A stretch of DNA of 64,000 nucleotides from Iamia sp. SCSIO 61187 (lineage in GTDB: Bacteria; Actinomycetota; Acidimicrobiia; Acidimicrobiales; Iamiaceae), in contig NZ_CP050948.1 of assembly GCF_019443745.1 (NCBI RefSeq), positions 4,778,001-4,842,000 on the forward strand, in the 5' to 3' direction. The notes beneath the pieces were generated by a model. It did no database searches, was not told where the DNA came from, and saw nothing but the letters and a program-made list of their open reading frames with translations. The position numbers were made by a program, and so were the translations under genes. Positions 50,553 through 60,481 of the stretch are shown here, piece by piece (the stretch's first letter is position 1; each line of letters begins with the position of its first letter).

Positions 50553-51470
50553 TCAGCGGCGGCGGTGGGGCTCGGAGTGGTCCCAGTCGGCCAGCAGGGC
50601 GCGGAGGGCGGTGAGCAGGACGAGCGGCTCGTCGAGCATCGGGTGGTGCCCGGCCTCGGGGAGCTCGACGACGGGGGCGACGCGGCCCAGCTCCTCGTAC
50701 ATGAAGTCGCCGATGTCATGGGTGACCAGCCCGTTCTCGCACCGGAGCAGCGCGAAGCGGGCGACGATGCGCCGCAGGTAGGGCAGGGCCACGCCCCGGA
50801 TCGACCCCCCGCCGAACTGGCCGAACACGGTCGGGTCGAACTTCCAGCGGACGCCCCCGTCGACCTCGACGAGCGACCGGCGCCCGACGTGGTCCATCAC
50901 GTAGTCGAGGTAGCGCTCCTGGGGCGGGACGGTGCGGAACCGGAGGAGCGCCTCCTCGACCGACGGGTAGGTGCGGCTCCTCCCGAACGCCTCCTTGAGG
51001 CGGGAGGCCTCGACCTCGGGGTCGGGCTCGGTCACCGGTGAGTCCACGATCACCACCCCCGAGATCATCTCGGGGTGGAGGGCGGCGGTGGCGATGGTGA
51101 CGAACCCGCCCATGCTGTGGCCGACCACCACCGGCAGGCCCTCGATCCCGGCGGCGGCGGTCACGGCGATGACCTCGTCGGTCCACTGCTCGAAGCGGTA
51201 GACGTCCCGCCGGCCGCTGTCGCCGTGGCCGGACAGGTCGAGGGCGACGACGCGGTACTCGTCGGCGAACGCCGCGGCGATGTGGGTCCACCAGTGGGCG
51301 TGGGCGCCCCCGCCGTGGACGAAGACCAGGCCCCGCCGGCCGGTCTCACCCCAGGCGAGGAAGTGGATCGGGGTGCCGTCGACGTCCGCCACCTCGTCGG
51401 TGAAGGGGACCTCGAGGTTGCGGCGGAACCACCCCGGCGCGCCGGGGTGGACGGGCACGTCGGGATGCAT
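50553..51470 (-). CDS. Alpha/beta hydrolase
   Basis: The 305-residue serine hydrolase has HGGGAHAHWW for the oxyanion region, nucleophile elbow VVGHSMGGF, and a late His in EAGHHPMLDEP. The Asp is likely in the strand before it. The substrate is unknown. TAGGTT lies 6 nt before the ATG. It is divergent from the MFS transporter gene. Confidence 0.9.
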   Translation of the reverse strand: MHPDVPVHPGAPGWFRRNLEVPFTDEVADVDGTPIHFLAWGETGRRGLVFVHGGGAHAHWWTHIAAAFADEYRVVALDLSGHGDSGRRDVYRFEQWTDEVIAVTAAAGIEGLPVVVGHSMGGFVTIATAALHPEMISGVVIVDSPVTEPDPEVEASRLKEAFGRSRTYPSVEEALLRFRTVPPQERYLDYVMDHVGRRSLVEVDGGVRWKFDPTVFGQFGGGSIRGVALPYLRRIVARFALLRCENGLVTHDIGDFMYEELGRVAPVVELPEAGHHPMLDEPLVLLTALRALLADWDHSEPHRRR

Positions 51471-51606
51471 CCTCCGAACCTACGCCGACGCGTCGCCCCG
51501 CCCGGGCCGACGCAGGGCGGAGCCTCCGGTCGCCGGACCCGAGCCCGGACCGGCAAGAAGATGCACTGGTACTGTCAGGACCCGTGCCAGGCACCGGGGA
51601 CAGCGC

Positions 51607-53055
51607 GTGACCGCCGCCGAGGGCCCGGCCGACAGCGCCCCGCCCGCGCCCCGGCGGTACCCCCTCTGGCCGCTGACGGTGATGGCCCTGGTCGCCCTGG
51701 TCGACCAGGTCGACGTGTCCGTCGCCCGCGGCGTCCTGCCGACGCTCGAGGACGAGTGGGGCCTGAGCGACACCCAGCTGGGCGCCATCGTCTCGGTGTT
51801 CGTGTTCGTCAGCACCCTCGCCGCCGTCCCCGCCGGGTACGTCGCCGACCACTTCCGCCGCACCCGGGTGATCGGGTGGACGCTGCTCAGCTGGAGCGGG
51901 CTGATCCTCCTGTCGGCCACGGCGGTCAACTACGCCAACCTCCTGGTGGCCCGGGCCCTGATGGGCGTGGGCCAGGCCGTCGACGACCCGGCCTCCACCT
52001 CGTACCTGGCCGACAGCTACCCGGCCCGGATGCGGGCCCGGGTCTTCGCCTGGCAGCAGGTCAGCTTCTTCGTCGGCGGCGGCATCGGCCTGGCCCTGGG
52101 CGGCGCCATCGCCCAGGCGTGGGGCTGGCGGTGGGCCTTCGCCGTGGTCGGGGTGCCCGGCGCCCTCGTCGCCTTCGCCGTGTTCGCCCTCCGCGAGCCG
52201 CGGCGGGGCGAGGCCGAGCTGCCCGACACCATGACGTGGGACGAGATCACCGCCCTGCCGCCCCGCGAGGTCGACCGCTCCACCGGCGCCGAGGGCGTGT
52301 CCTTCGCCCAGTTCACCCGCCTGGCCGCCACCGAGCTGGTGAGCCAGCTCCGGATGATCTTCGGCATCCGCACCATGCGGTACGTCCTGGTCGGCGTGGG
52401 CGCCCTGCTCTTCACCGTGGCGGGCATCGGCACCTGGCTGGCGATCTACCACGACCGCTACTCGGGCATGACCGAGGCGCAGGCCACCGTCCTCACCGGC
52501 GGCACCCTCGGCATCGGCGGTCTGGTCGGGACCCTCGCCGGCGGCTGGTTCTCCGACCACTTCCACCACCGGTGGAAGGGGGGACGCATCGTCATCGTGG
52601 TGTGGTCGTCGGTGCTGTGCGCCGTCTTGTTCATGGTCTCGTTCGCCATCGACCCGGTGGGCGTCCGCATCGCCCTCCAGTTCGCGGGGGTCACGGCCGC
52701 GGCCGGCGCCGCCCCCGGGTTGCGGGCCACCATGCTCGACGTGGTCCCGCCCGAGTCGCGAGGCGTGGGGGCCTCGGCCATGGCCCTCACCACCTCGGTG
52801 TTCGGCCAGGCCCTCGCCCCGCTCCTGGTGGGGTGGATCTCCGACGTCACCGGATCGCTGGTGGCGGCGTTCTACATCGTGTTCCCGCCCGTCATCGTCG
52901 GGCTGCTGCTGCTGCTCCGGGCCCGCCACACGCTCGAGGCCGACGCCCAGGCGATCATCACCGCCATCGTCGAGGAGAACCAGAAGCTCGAGGCCGAACG
53001 GCGCCAGCTCGGTCTCATCGACGCCGCCCCCGACGAGACGAGCGCCACCCGGTGA
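51607..53055 (+). CDS. MFS transporter
   Basis: The 482-residue protein has about twelve transmembrane helices with the usual central loop (about 205-260). YVADHFRRTRVIG matches the loop 2-3 motif, and DHFHHRWKGGR is the equivalent in the second half. The substrate is unknown. The GTG at 51607 is tentative; a hairpin with a CAG triloop lies just upstream (51572-51603). A charged coiled tail follows the last helix. Confidence 0.88.
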   Translation: MTAAEGPADSAPPAPRRYPLWPLTVMALVALVDQVDVSVARGVLPTLEDEWGLSDTQLGAIVSVFVFVSTLAAVPAGYVADHFRRTRVIGWTLLSWSGLILLSATAVNYANLLVARALMGVGQAVDDPASTSYLADSYPARMRARVFAWQQVSFFVGGGIGLALGGAIAQAWGWRWAFAVVGVPGALVAFAVFALREPRRGEAELPDTMTWDEITALPPREVDRSTGAEGVSFAQFTRLAATELVSQLRMIFGIRTMRYVLVGVGALLFTVAGIGTWLAIYHDRYSGMTEAQATVLTGGTLGIGGLVGTLAGGWFSDHFHHRWKGGRIVIVVWSSVLCAVLFMVSFAIDPVGVRIALQFAGVTAAAGAAPGLRATMLDVVPPESRGVGASAMALTTSVFGQALAPLLVGWISDVTGSLVAAFYIVFPPVIVGLLLLLRARHTLEADAQAIITAIVEENQKLEAERRQLGLIDAAPDETSATR

Positions 53056-53104
53056 GCCCACGGCCCCGTCGGTCCGGCGCCGCGGGCCACCCCGGCCCCG
53101 CCGG

Positions 53105-53961
53105 TCAGCGCCCGAGCGAGCGGTGGCGGCGGAGGGCGAGGGGCACGAAGACCGCCAGGAGGGCGAGGGGCCAGGCGACCGCCAGGGCCACGGCGTTCTC
53201 GGCCATCCAGGAGTCGGCCCCCCAGGACGGGTTGCCGAACAGGTCACGGGTGGCGGCGACGGTGGCCGACATGGGGTTGGCCTCCGACACCGCGCCCAGC
53301 CAGCCCGGCATGGTCGACGGGGCCACGTAGGCGTTGGACACGAACCCGACCGGCCACACCAGGACCTGCACGACCACCGCCGCCTCCGGCGTCTTCAGCA
53401 GCAGCCCGAGGTAGATGCCCACCCAGATGAAGGCGAAGCGGAGCAGCAGCAGGAGCCCGACGGCCAGCGCCGCCCGGCCCAGACCCTCGTCCCACGTCCA
53501 GCCGATGAGCCGACCGGTGGCGACGAGCGTGACGAGGCCGATCACGGCGGTGGCCATGTCGGCCGCGCTCCGCCCCACCAGCAGGGCCCCGGGGGCCATG
53601 GGCATGGCCCGGAACCGGTCGGTGATGCCCTTGGAGGCGTCGGTCACCACCTCGAGCACGGTGCCCTCGATGCCGAACAGCACCGACAGGGCCAGCATCC
53701 CCGGCACGAGGAACGCCTCGTAGCCCCCGTCGCCGGGGACGGCGAACCCGCCGCCGAAGAGGTAGGCGAACATCAGCAGCGTCAGCACCGGGAAGCACAG
53801 CCCGACGGCGATGCCCCACGGCTGCTGGCGCCAGTGGAGGAAGGTCCGGCGGGTGACGGTCCAGGAGTCGGCGACCAGCCAGGCGAGGGCCGGCCGCTCC
53901 TCGGGGACGGGGGCCGTCGCGGCGCCGGGAGCCGGTGCGGGAGCGGGGACGGAGACGGCGG

Positions 53962-53965
<4 letters not shown>
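53105..53965 (-). CDS. ABC-2 type transporter permease (DrrB-like)
   Basis: The 286-residue permease has a cytoplasmic Ala/Pro-rich start of about 25 residues and six transmembrane helices. DRFRAMPMAPGALLVGRS lies in the first loop region, and SNAYVAPSTMPGWLGAVSEA is the ABC-2 signature near the C-terminus. The ATG overlaps the ATPase stop by 4 nt. DrrAB-type exporters pump drugs, glycolipids or polyketides; the substrate is not known. Confidence 0.92.
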
Positions 53966-54954
<989 letters not shown>

Positions 54955-54991
54955 GGGTCTCCTACTCGGTACGGCGTACGAAGGGGAGGAG

Positions 54992-55020
54992 ACCATACCG
55001 TGCAGTGTACGGAGTGGCAA
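54992..55020 (-). promoter_or_regulatory. DrrAB promoter with operator in the spacer
   Basis: Read on the minus strand, TTGCCA (55015-55020) and TATGGT (54992-54997) are 17 nt apart. The spacer holds the near-palindrome CCGTGCA-g-TGTACGG (54998-55012). A related GTAC-ggc-GTAC element lies at 54969-54979, nearer to the gene. Confidence 0.75.
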
Positions 55021-55040
55021 CCGACCCGTACGCTGCCGCC

Positions 55041-55895
55041 ATGGCCGACGCCCCCGCGCCCCCCGGAGACGCGCCCGGGAGCGCCGGGGCCGGGCCCGAC
55101 GCGGCGCCCGACGACGGCGACCTGAGCCCGGCCGCGGCCCGGACCCGCCGAGGGATGGAGGCGCTGTGGGGGTTGCGGACCCCACCCACGCGCGGCCCCA
55201 AGCAGGGGCTCACGGTGCGGACGATCGCCGAGGCGGGGGTCGCCATCGCCGACGAGGGCGGGCTCGATGCGCTGTCGATGCGGCGGGTCGCCGACCGGCT
55301 CGGCGTCGGGACGATGTCGCTCTACACCTACATCCCCGGCAAGGCGGAGCTGGTCGACGCCATGCTCGACCTGGTCTACGGCGAGCCCTCGGGTCCGACC
55401 GCCCACCCCGACGGCTGGCGGGCCGCCCTCGAGGCCCACGCCCGCGCCGAGTGGGATCTGTACCTGCGCCACCCGTGGGTCGTCCACGTGACCGGCCAGC
55501 GGCCGGTCCTCGGACCCAACGAGCTCGACCGCTACGAGCGGGCGCTCCAGCGGGTCGACGGCCTCGGCCTGACCGGGCGCGAGATGGCCGCCGTCGCCGC
55601 CCTGGTCGGTGGCTACGTCGCCGGCGTCGCCCGCCAGGTCGCCGACATCCGCGCCACCCCCGAGCGCACCGGCCTCACCGACGACGAGTGGTGGCAGGCC
55701 CGCAGCGCGGTCCTCGACGAGGTGTGGGACGCCGAACGCTGGCCCGTCGCGACCCGCATCTCCACCGAGGACGGCTTCGTCCCCGACGGTCCCACCGCCT
55801 CGTACCTCGAGAACGAGGCCCTGGTCGACTTCGAGTTCGGCCTCCAGCGGGTCCTCGACGGCATCGAGGTGCTGGTGCGCTCCCGGGCGGGCTAG
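55041..55895 (+). CDS. TetR-family transcriptional regulator
   Basis: The 284-residue repressor has the helix-turn-helix TVRTIAEAGVAIADEGGLDA, then MRRVADRLGVGTMSLYTYI and PGKAELVDAMLDLVYGEP. The C-terminal ligand domain resembles the TetR_C group. About 45 disordered residues precede the DNA-binding domain. ATG 55041 is chosen because TACGCT lies 6 nt upstream; GTG starts at 55005 or 55014 would overlap the drr promoter. It should repress the divergent exporter operon. Its stop overlaps the convergent lipase stop. Confidence 0.9.
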   Translation: MADAPAPPGDAPGSAGAGPDAAPDDGDLSPAAARTRRGMEALWGLRTPPTRGPKQGLTVRTIAEAGVAIADEGGLDALSMRRVADRLGVGTMSLYTYIPGKAELVDAMLDLVYGEPSGPTAHPDGWRAALEAHARAEWDLYLRHPWVVHVTGQRPVLGPNELDRYERALQRVDGLGLTGREMAAVAALVGGYVAGVARQVADIRATPERTGLTDDEWWQARSAVLDEVWDAERWPVATRISTEDGFVPDGPTASYLENEALVDFEFGLQRVLDGIEVLVRSRAG

Positions 55896-56710
55896 ACCCC
55901 CAGCAGCGCCAGGGCGTCGCCGGCCCGGGTCACGACCGCGGTGTTCCCCATGTAGTTGGAGCCGCCGGTGTGGGGGACGCTGGCGTAGACGACCTTCCGG
56001 GCCGACGGCACGGACATGTAGGTGGCCGACGACGCCGAGACGACCCAGTCACCGTTCGACCCGATGACGGTGAAGTCGGTGCCGCCCACGCCCTGCGGGT
56101 TGCCGTTCCGGTTCAGCCAGGCGATGTCCGACGAGCCCGGCTTCAGCGACGAGCACTGGCCCCAGAGGCAGAGGTTGGAGTACCAGGCCGCGCCGTTGTG
56201 CGGGGAGCCCAGCGTCACCACGTCCTCGACCCGGATCGGGGCCGAGAAGCCCGACTCCCGGATCGACGAGCCGTACACCGCTCCCCGGGCGACGTTGCCG
56301 CCCATCGAGTAGCCGACGACGTCGACGGCGATGCCCCGGGCCGTGTAGGTGCTGTAGATGTACTGGGAGAAGGCCTTGGCGATCGTCTTCCACGACGACG
56401 AGTTCCCGACGTTCCCCCACGACCGCAGGTTGACGTCGCAGCCCGTGTTGCCGCTGTAGTAGCCGACCCGGACGAACGGGCCGGTGAAGCCCTCGGCCCG
56501 CATCTGGGAGATCATCCGGTCGAAGGTGCCCGAGCAGCTGGTGTCGTTGCTGAGGCTGTAGCCGTGGATGAGCAGGACCGGCCGGGTGCGCACCCCTCCC
56601 GCGGCCGAGGCCGGCGGCGAGCCGACGGCGAGGCAGAGCACCAGCGCCGCTGCGGTGAGCAGGGCGACGAGTGTGCGGCGGGGGGCGACAGAGGGGGACG
56701 GCGCAGCCAT
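55892..56710 (-). CDS. Secreted triacylglycerol lipase (alpha/beta fold)
   Basis: The 272-residue protein has a signal peptide (about 1-37, ending PPASA). RPVLLIHGYSLSND gives the oxyanion segment and VVGYSMGGNVAR the nucleophile S135. TLGSPHNG and VPHTGGSNYMGN carry the likely remaining triad parts. Several Cys residues could form disulfides outside the cell. It resembles bacterial class I.7/LipA-like lipases, so triglycerides or esters are likely substrates. AAGGAG lies 6 nt before the ATG. Confidence 0.9.
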   Translation of the reverse strand: MAAPSPSVAPRRTLVALLTAAALVLCLAVGSPPASAAGGVRTRPVLLIHGYSLSNDTSCSGTFDRMISQMRAEGFTGPFVRVGYYSGNTGCDVNLRSWGNVGNSSSWKTIAKAFSQYIYSTYTARGIAVDVVGYSMGGNVARGAVYGSSIRESGFSAPIRVEDVVTLGSPHNGAAWYSNLCLWGQCSSLKPGSSDIAWLNRNGNPQGVGGTDFTVIGSNGDWVVSASSATYMSVPSARKVVYASVPHTGGSNYMGNTAVVTRAGDALALLGV

Positions 56711-56818
56711 GGTTCTCCTTGATGCGGACGTCGCCTGTGACGTCCGACACTCCAGTGTGCCCCACCGGGGCCGACCGTGCCGGGATCGACGCCGGGGGCG
56801 GCCGCGCGAGGATGGGGC

Positions 56819-58348
56819 GTGGCCGACACTCCCTGGCAGGGCGATGCGTGCTCCCTGGTCGATGCGTTCCGGGCCGGCGACCGGTCCCCGGCCGAGGAGC
56901 TCGAGGCGAGCCTGGCCGCCATCGAGGCGTCCGACCTGAGGTGCTTCTCCTTCCTCGACCCGGAGCGGGCCCGGCAGGCCGCGGCCGACGCCGACGTGGC
57001 GCTCCCCTTCGGCGGGGTCCCGACCGGGATCAAGGAGCTCGAGCAGGTCGAGGGCTGGCCCGACACCGGCGCCTCCCTCGTCTTCGCTGACCGCGTCGCC
57101 ACCCACACCATGCACAGCACCCAGCGGCTGCTCACCGACGGCGGCGTCGTGCCCGTGGGGCTGACGACCGCCAGCGAGTTCGGCGGGCTCAACGTCAGCG
57201 TCACCAAGCTGAACGGGGTCACCCACAACCCGTGGCGGCACGGGCGCACCGTGGGCGGATCCTCGGGCGGGGCGGCCGCCTCGGTGGCGGGCGGGCTCGT
57301 CAGCCTGAGCACCGGCGGCGACGGCGGCGGGTCCATCCGCATCCCCGCCGGCTACACCGGCCTGCTGGGCATGAAGGGCACCTTCGGGCGCACCACCCGC
57401 GGCCCCCACGCCATGAGCCGGCCCAACACGGTCGTGAACGGCAGCCTGTCCCGGTCGGTGCGCGACGCCGCCCGGTTCCTCGACGTCGTGAGCGGCCCCG
57501 ACCCCTACGACCCGACCTCGCTGCCCAAGACCGGGAGCTACGAGGCCGGGCTCGGCACCTTCGACCTGAGCGGGCTGCGCGTCGCCGTGGTGCCCGACCT
57601 CGGCGGCGTCACGCTCGAGCCCGGCGTCGAGGACCGCGTCCGCAGCGAGGCCGAGCTCCTCGTCCGCGAGAACGGGATGACGATGGTCGACCTCGACGTC
57701 CGACCACCGAACCTCGCCGCCCAGTGGATGATGGGCAACCTCTCCACCCTCCTGGCCGAGCTCGGCGACCGCTGGCCCGGGTGCGCCGACGACCTCACCG
57801 ACGAGGTGGCCTTCGGCCTGTACCTCTCGCAGTCGCTCTACAACCTCCACACCGCGGCGGCCGCCGAGGACCTGCGGGTGCAGTCCTACGTGGCCATGGC
57901 CGAGGCCTTCGGCGAGGTGGACCTGATCATCGCGGCCACCAACCCGGGGCCCGCCTTCGCCGCCGATGCCGCCACCAGCAACCCGCAGGAGGACCTGATC
58001 GACATGGCGACGTCGAGCAAGGCGTTCCGGTACGCGTTCCGGGGCGCCCTGCTCGGCACCCGCCTGACCAGCGCCTTCGCTCCGCGGCTGCCCGCCGCCC
58101 TGCTGGCCCACTTCAGCGCCCGGTTCCCCGACATGGTGAACATGGGGGCGCTCACGATCATCTCGAACATCTACGGCAACCCGGCCGTGTCCATCCCGGC
58201 CGGGACCATCGACGGCCTGCCCGTCGGCATGCAGGTCCTGGCCCGCCACCACGCCGACGACCTGCTGTTCGACGTGGCCCTCGCCGTCGAGCGCGCCCGC
58301 CCCTGGCCGATGGTCGCCCCGGGCGTGGCCGCCCCCGCCCCCGCCTGA
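56819..58348 (+). CDS. Amidase-signature family hydrolase
   Basis: The 509-residue enzyme has the Ser-Ser-Lys triad: Lys in GVPTGIKEL, Ser in the GGSSGGAAASVAGG loop, and the nucleophile Ser in STGGDGGGSIRIPA. AVSIPAGTIDGLPVGMQVLA is the typical C-terminal block. The family includes amidases, GatA and allophanate hydrolases; no GatB/C genes are near, so a catabolic amidase is likely. GTG 56819 is chosen by homology with the DTPWQGDACSLVDAFRAGD start. RidA follows 93 nt later. Confidence 0.9.
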   Translation: MADTPWQGDACSLVDAFRAGDRSPAEELEASLAAIEASDLRCFSFLDPERARQAAADADVALPFGGVPTGIKELEQVEGWPDTGASLVFADRVATHTMHSTQRLLTDGGVVPVGLTTASEFGGLNVSVTKLNGVTHNPWRHGRTVGGSSGGAAASVAGGLVSLSTGGDGGGSIRIPAGYTGLLGMKGTFGRTTRGPHAMSRPNTVVNGSLSRSVRDAARFLDVVSGPDPYDPTSLPKTGSYEAGLGTFDLSGLRVAVVPDLGGVTLEPGVEDRVRSEAELLVRENGMTMVDLDVRPPNLAAQWMMGNLSTLLAELGDRWPGCADDLTDEVAFGLYLSQSLYNLHTAAAAEDLRVQSYVAMAEAFGEVDLIIAATNPGPAFAADAATSNPQEDLIDMATSSKAFRYAFRGALLGTRLTSAFAPRLPAALLAHFSARFPDMVNMGALTIISNIYGNPAVSIPAGTIDGLPVGMQVLARHHADDLLFDVALAVERARPWPMVAPGVAAPAPA

Positions 58349-58441
58349 CCCGGTCGCACCGGCGTCAGACCCCTCGGGGGGCGAGCGGCGGCGGCACCGG
58401 GTGGCTAGCCATGGCGCAGCCATCCGACCCGAGGAGATCCC

Positions 58442-58849
58442 ATGACCGTCGAGCTGATCAACCCGCCCGGGATCCCGGAGCCGATGGGCTACGCCCAGGT
58501 GGGCGTGGCCACCGGATCGCGCACCGTCTACGTCTCGGGCCAGGTCGCCCGCACCGCCGACGGGTCCCCCGTGGCCCCGGGGGACCTGGCCGGTCAGGTC
58601 GAGCAGGCCTACGCCAACCTCATCGCCGCCCTCGCCGGGGCCGGGGCCTCCTACGCCGACGTGGCCAAGGTGACCGCCTACGTCGTCGACCTCACCGAGG
58701 AGAAGCTGGGCCCGTTCGTCGAGGGCGCCATGCGCGTCGCCGAGGCACACGGCATCGACCCCACCAGGCCTATGACGATGATCGGCGTGGCCGCTCTGGC
58801 CGAGCCCGACCTGCTGGTCGAGATCGAGGCCGTCGCTGTCCTCGACTGA
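58442..58849 (+). CDS. RidA-family reactive intermediate deaminase
   Basis: The 135-residue trimeric protein shows VYVSGQVARTADGS, the central QVEQAYANLIAALAGAGASY and the C-terminal MTMIGVAALAEPDLLVEIEA. RidA members hydrolyse enamines/imines made by amino acid enzymes. Its closeness to the amidase suggests a shared catabolic setting, though a 93-nt gap leaves this open. The ribosome site is GAGGAGA. Confidence 0.9.
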   Translation: MTVELINPPGIPEPMGYAQVGVATGSRTVYVSGQVARTADGSPVAPGDLAGQVEQAYANLIAALAGAGASYADVAKVTAYVVDLTEEKLGPFVEGAMRVAEAHGIDPTRPMTMIGVAALAEPDLLVEIEAVAVLD

Positions 58850-58888
58850 GGACCACGAGGTGCAGGCGACGGCGCAGATGGGCGCGAC

Positions 58889-58915
58889 GGTGAGCCCGCC
58901 GGGGGCGGGCTCACC
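58889..58915. terminator. Bidirectional hairpin between RidA and HNH genes
   Basis: A perfect 12-bp stem (GGTGAGCCCGCC/GGCGGGCTCACC) with loop GGG lies between convergent stops. Confidence 0.8.
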
Positions 58916-58930
58916 TGGTGGTGTCGTGTG

Positions 58931-60109
58931 TCAGGCGGCGAGGGCCCGTCGGTCGACGGGCTGGGATCGTCGATTCCGCCCGGCGGGGGTGGTGATGATG
59001 ACGGTGGCGTCGGGTCGGAGCTCGATGGCCCAGCCGGGGCGGTGGACGACGCCGTGGTGGTACCGGCACAACAGCACCAGGTTCCGCAGGTTCGTCGGTC
59101 CTCGGTGGGCGATCCACTCGGCGACGTGGTGGCCGTCGGTCCGATGGGCAGGTCGGTCACAGCCGGGGAACCGGCACCCCTTGTCGCGGATGCACAGCGC
59201 CTGGAACAACGGCGCCGGGATCGTCCGCGTGGACCGTCCGTAGTCCAACACGGTGCCATCCGCCTTGGTGATGACCCGGTGGATGTTCGCATCACACGCC
59301 AGCCGCCGGGCGACGTCGGCGGTGATCGGTGTGCCGTCGTCGAAGCACCCCTGCCCGCGACCTGAGGTGAGCTCCTCGAGGCCGATGGTGATGTTCACAT
59401 GCGGGCGGTGCCGTCCGCCCTTGTGGTCGGACTGGTGGTCGAGGAAGTGGGTGAAGATCTCGGTCAGGGCGTCGTGACGCCGTTGGGCGGGTGTCCGCTC
59501 GTCATCGTCTGTCTTGTTGCCCATGGCCAACCGGAGGGCGGCCTGGGCGGCGTGGAAGGCCTCGGGCTCGAGGTTCGCGTCCAACCGCCCACCTTTGAGG
59601 GTGGGTGAGAGGTGGGCGGAGCGGTCCGGGTCGGGCTCGCCCTCGTGGCCGTCGTCGAGGGTCTCCTTGGCGTGGGCGGCCCAGGACTTCATGGCCACCA
59701 CCGCCTCGGTCACGTCGAGGCCGGCGAGCATGGGGACGAGGTCGTCCTCGCCGGCTTGGAACAGCGGGGCGGTGCGGTCGTTGAGGTTGGCCACCACCGC
59801 GGCGATGTGACCCCCGGACACCTCACCCGACAGCCATGCGCCCATCAGGGTGGGGAGGTGGCTGAGGCGTCGGGCGGTGCTGGCCAGGCGTTGGGCGTCG
59901 CTGTTGGTCATCCGCCCCTTGACCCGCAACCAGGTGGCCATGGTCGGGCACCCATCGGCGGTGTCGTACTCGTTGGTGGCCTCGAACCGCCCGACGGCCT
60001 CGCAGAGCTTGGCGTCGAGGCGATCACGCAGGAACAGCGCCTCGTCGAGGGCGTCGCCATCGACCGGGATGTCCAGGTCGGAGATGGTGGTGGCGAGCGC
60101 CTCGAACAT
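58931..60109 (-). CDS. DUF222/HNH endonuclease-domain protein
   Basis: The 392-residue protein begins with a DUF222 helical region (ALDEALFLRDRLDAKLCEAV). It ends with an HNH nuclease motif (CRFPGCDRPAHRTDGHHVAEW and LVLLCRYHHGVVH). Such proteins occur in many near-identical copies in actinobacteria; their role is unknown and they may be mobile or defence-linked. No intron, intein or terminal repeats surround it. The ATG at 60109 follows TATCAC 8 nt upstream. Confidence 0.85.
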   Translation of the reverse strand: MFEALATTISDLDIPVDGDALDEALFLRDRLDAKLCEAVGRFEATNEYDTADGCPTMATWLRVKGRMTNSDAQRLASTARRLSHLPTLMGAWLSGEVSGGHIAAVVANLNDRTAPLFQAGEDDLVPMLAGLDVTEAVVAMKSWAAHAKETLDDGHEGEPDPDRSAHLSPTLKGGRLDANLEPEAFHAAQAALRLAMGNKTDDDERTPAQRRHDALTEIFTHFLDHQSDHKGGRHRPHVNITIGLEELTSGRGQGCFDDGTPITADVARRLACDANIHRVITKADGTVLDYGRSTRTIPAPLFQALCIRDKGCRFPGCDRPAHRTDGHHVAEWIAHRGPTNLRNLVLLCRYHHGVVHRPGWAIELRPDATVIITTPAGRNRRSQPVDRRALAA

Positions 60110-60481
60110 GACCCCAGTGATACCCGGTAGACGGGAATCGAACCTCGGAAACCCAGTAAATCGCCGGCTTTCTCGGCTCCTGTGTGCCCCTGTGAGCCGC
60201 TCGGTTCGGTTGTGGGCAGTTGGACCGCAGGCGCCGTCGAGGCGCTCAGGAAGCCGCACAGCGCCCCGCCCGGAACGGCACCACAGACCCATCAGCGACA
60301 CCCCGTCGGTCCCGGCCCACCGAGCCGACAGCCACACCACCAGCCCGCAGCTCCACCGCCGTCCGAGCCATCGGTACGACCGACCCACGCCAGCCGCGAC
60401 CGGATGGCCCGCGACGCGCGGGCGGGTTGATCGCCACCGGTCGCGGTCCCGACGACGTGATGCTCCCGCCGCTCGTGGGCG
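60110..60481. other. Intergenic region upstream of the HNH gene
   Basis: No gene is supported in these 370 nt. Long frames cross it, but they are extensions of neighbouring genes with atypical Arg/His/Pro-rich content. The part nearest the HNH gene is less GC-rich and probably carries its promoter. Confidence 0.5.

Noticed and set aside
58931-60109. Homing endonuclease or toxin system
   Set aside because: The HNH protein has a DUF222 domain and stands alone, with no interrupted gene, intein, intron or antitoxin partner.
60110-60200. Possible tRNA on the minus strand (GGTTCGATTCCC)
   Set aside because: The T-loop-like string has no matching stem, and no acceptor or anticodon arms can be drawn around it.
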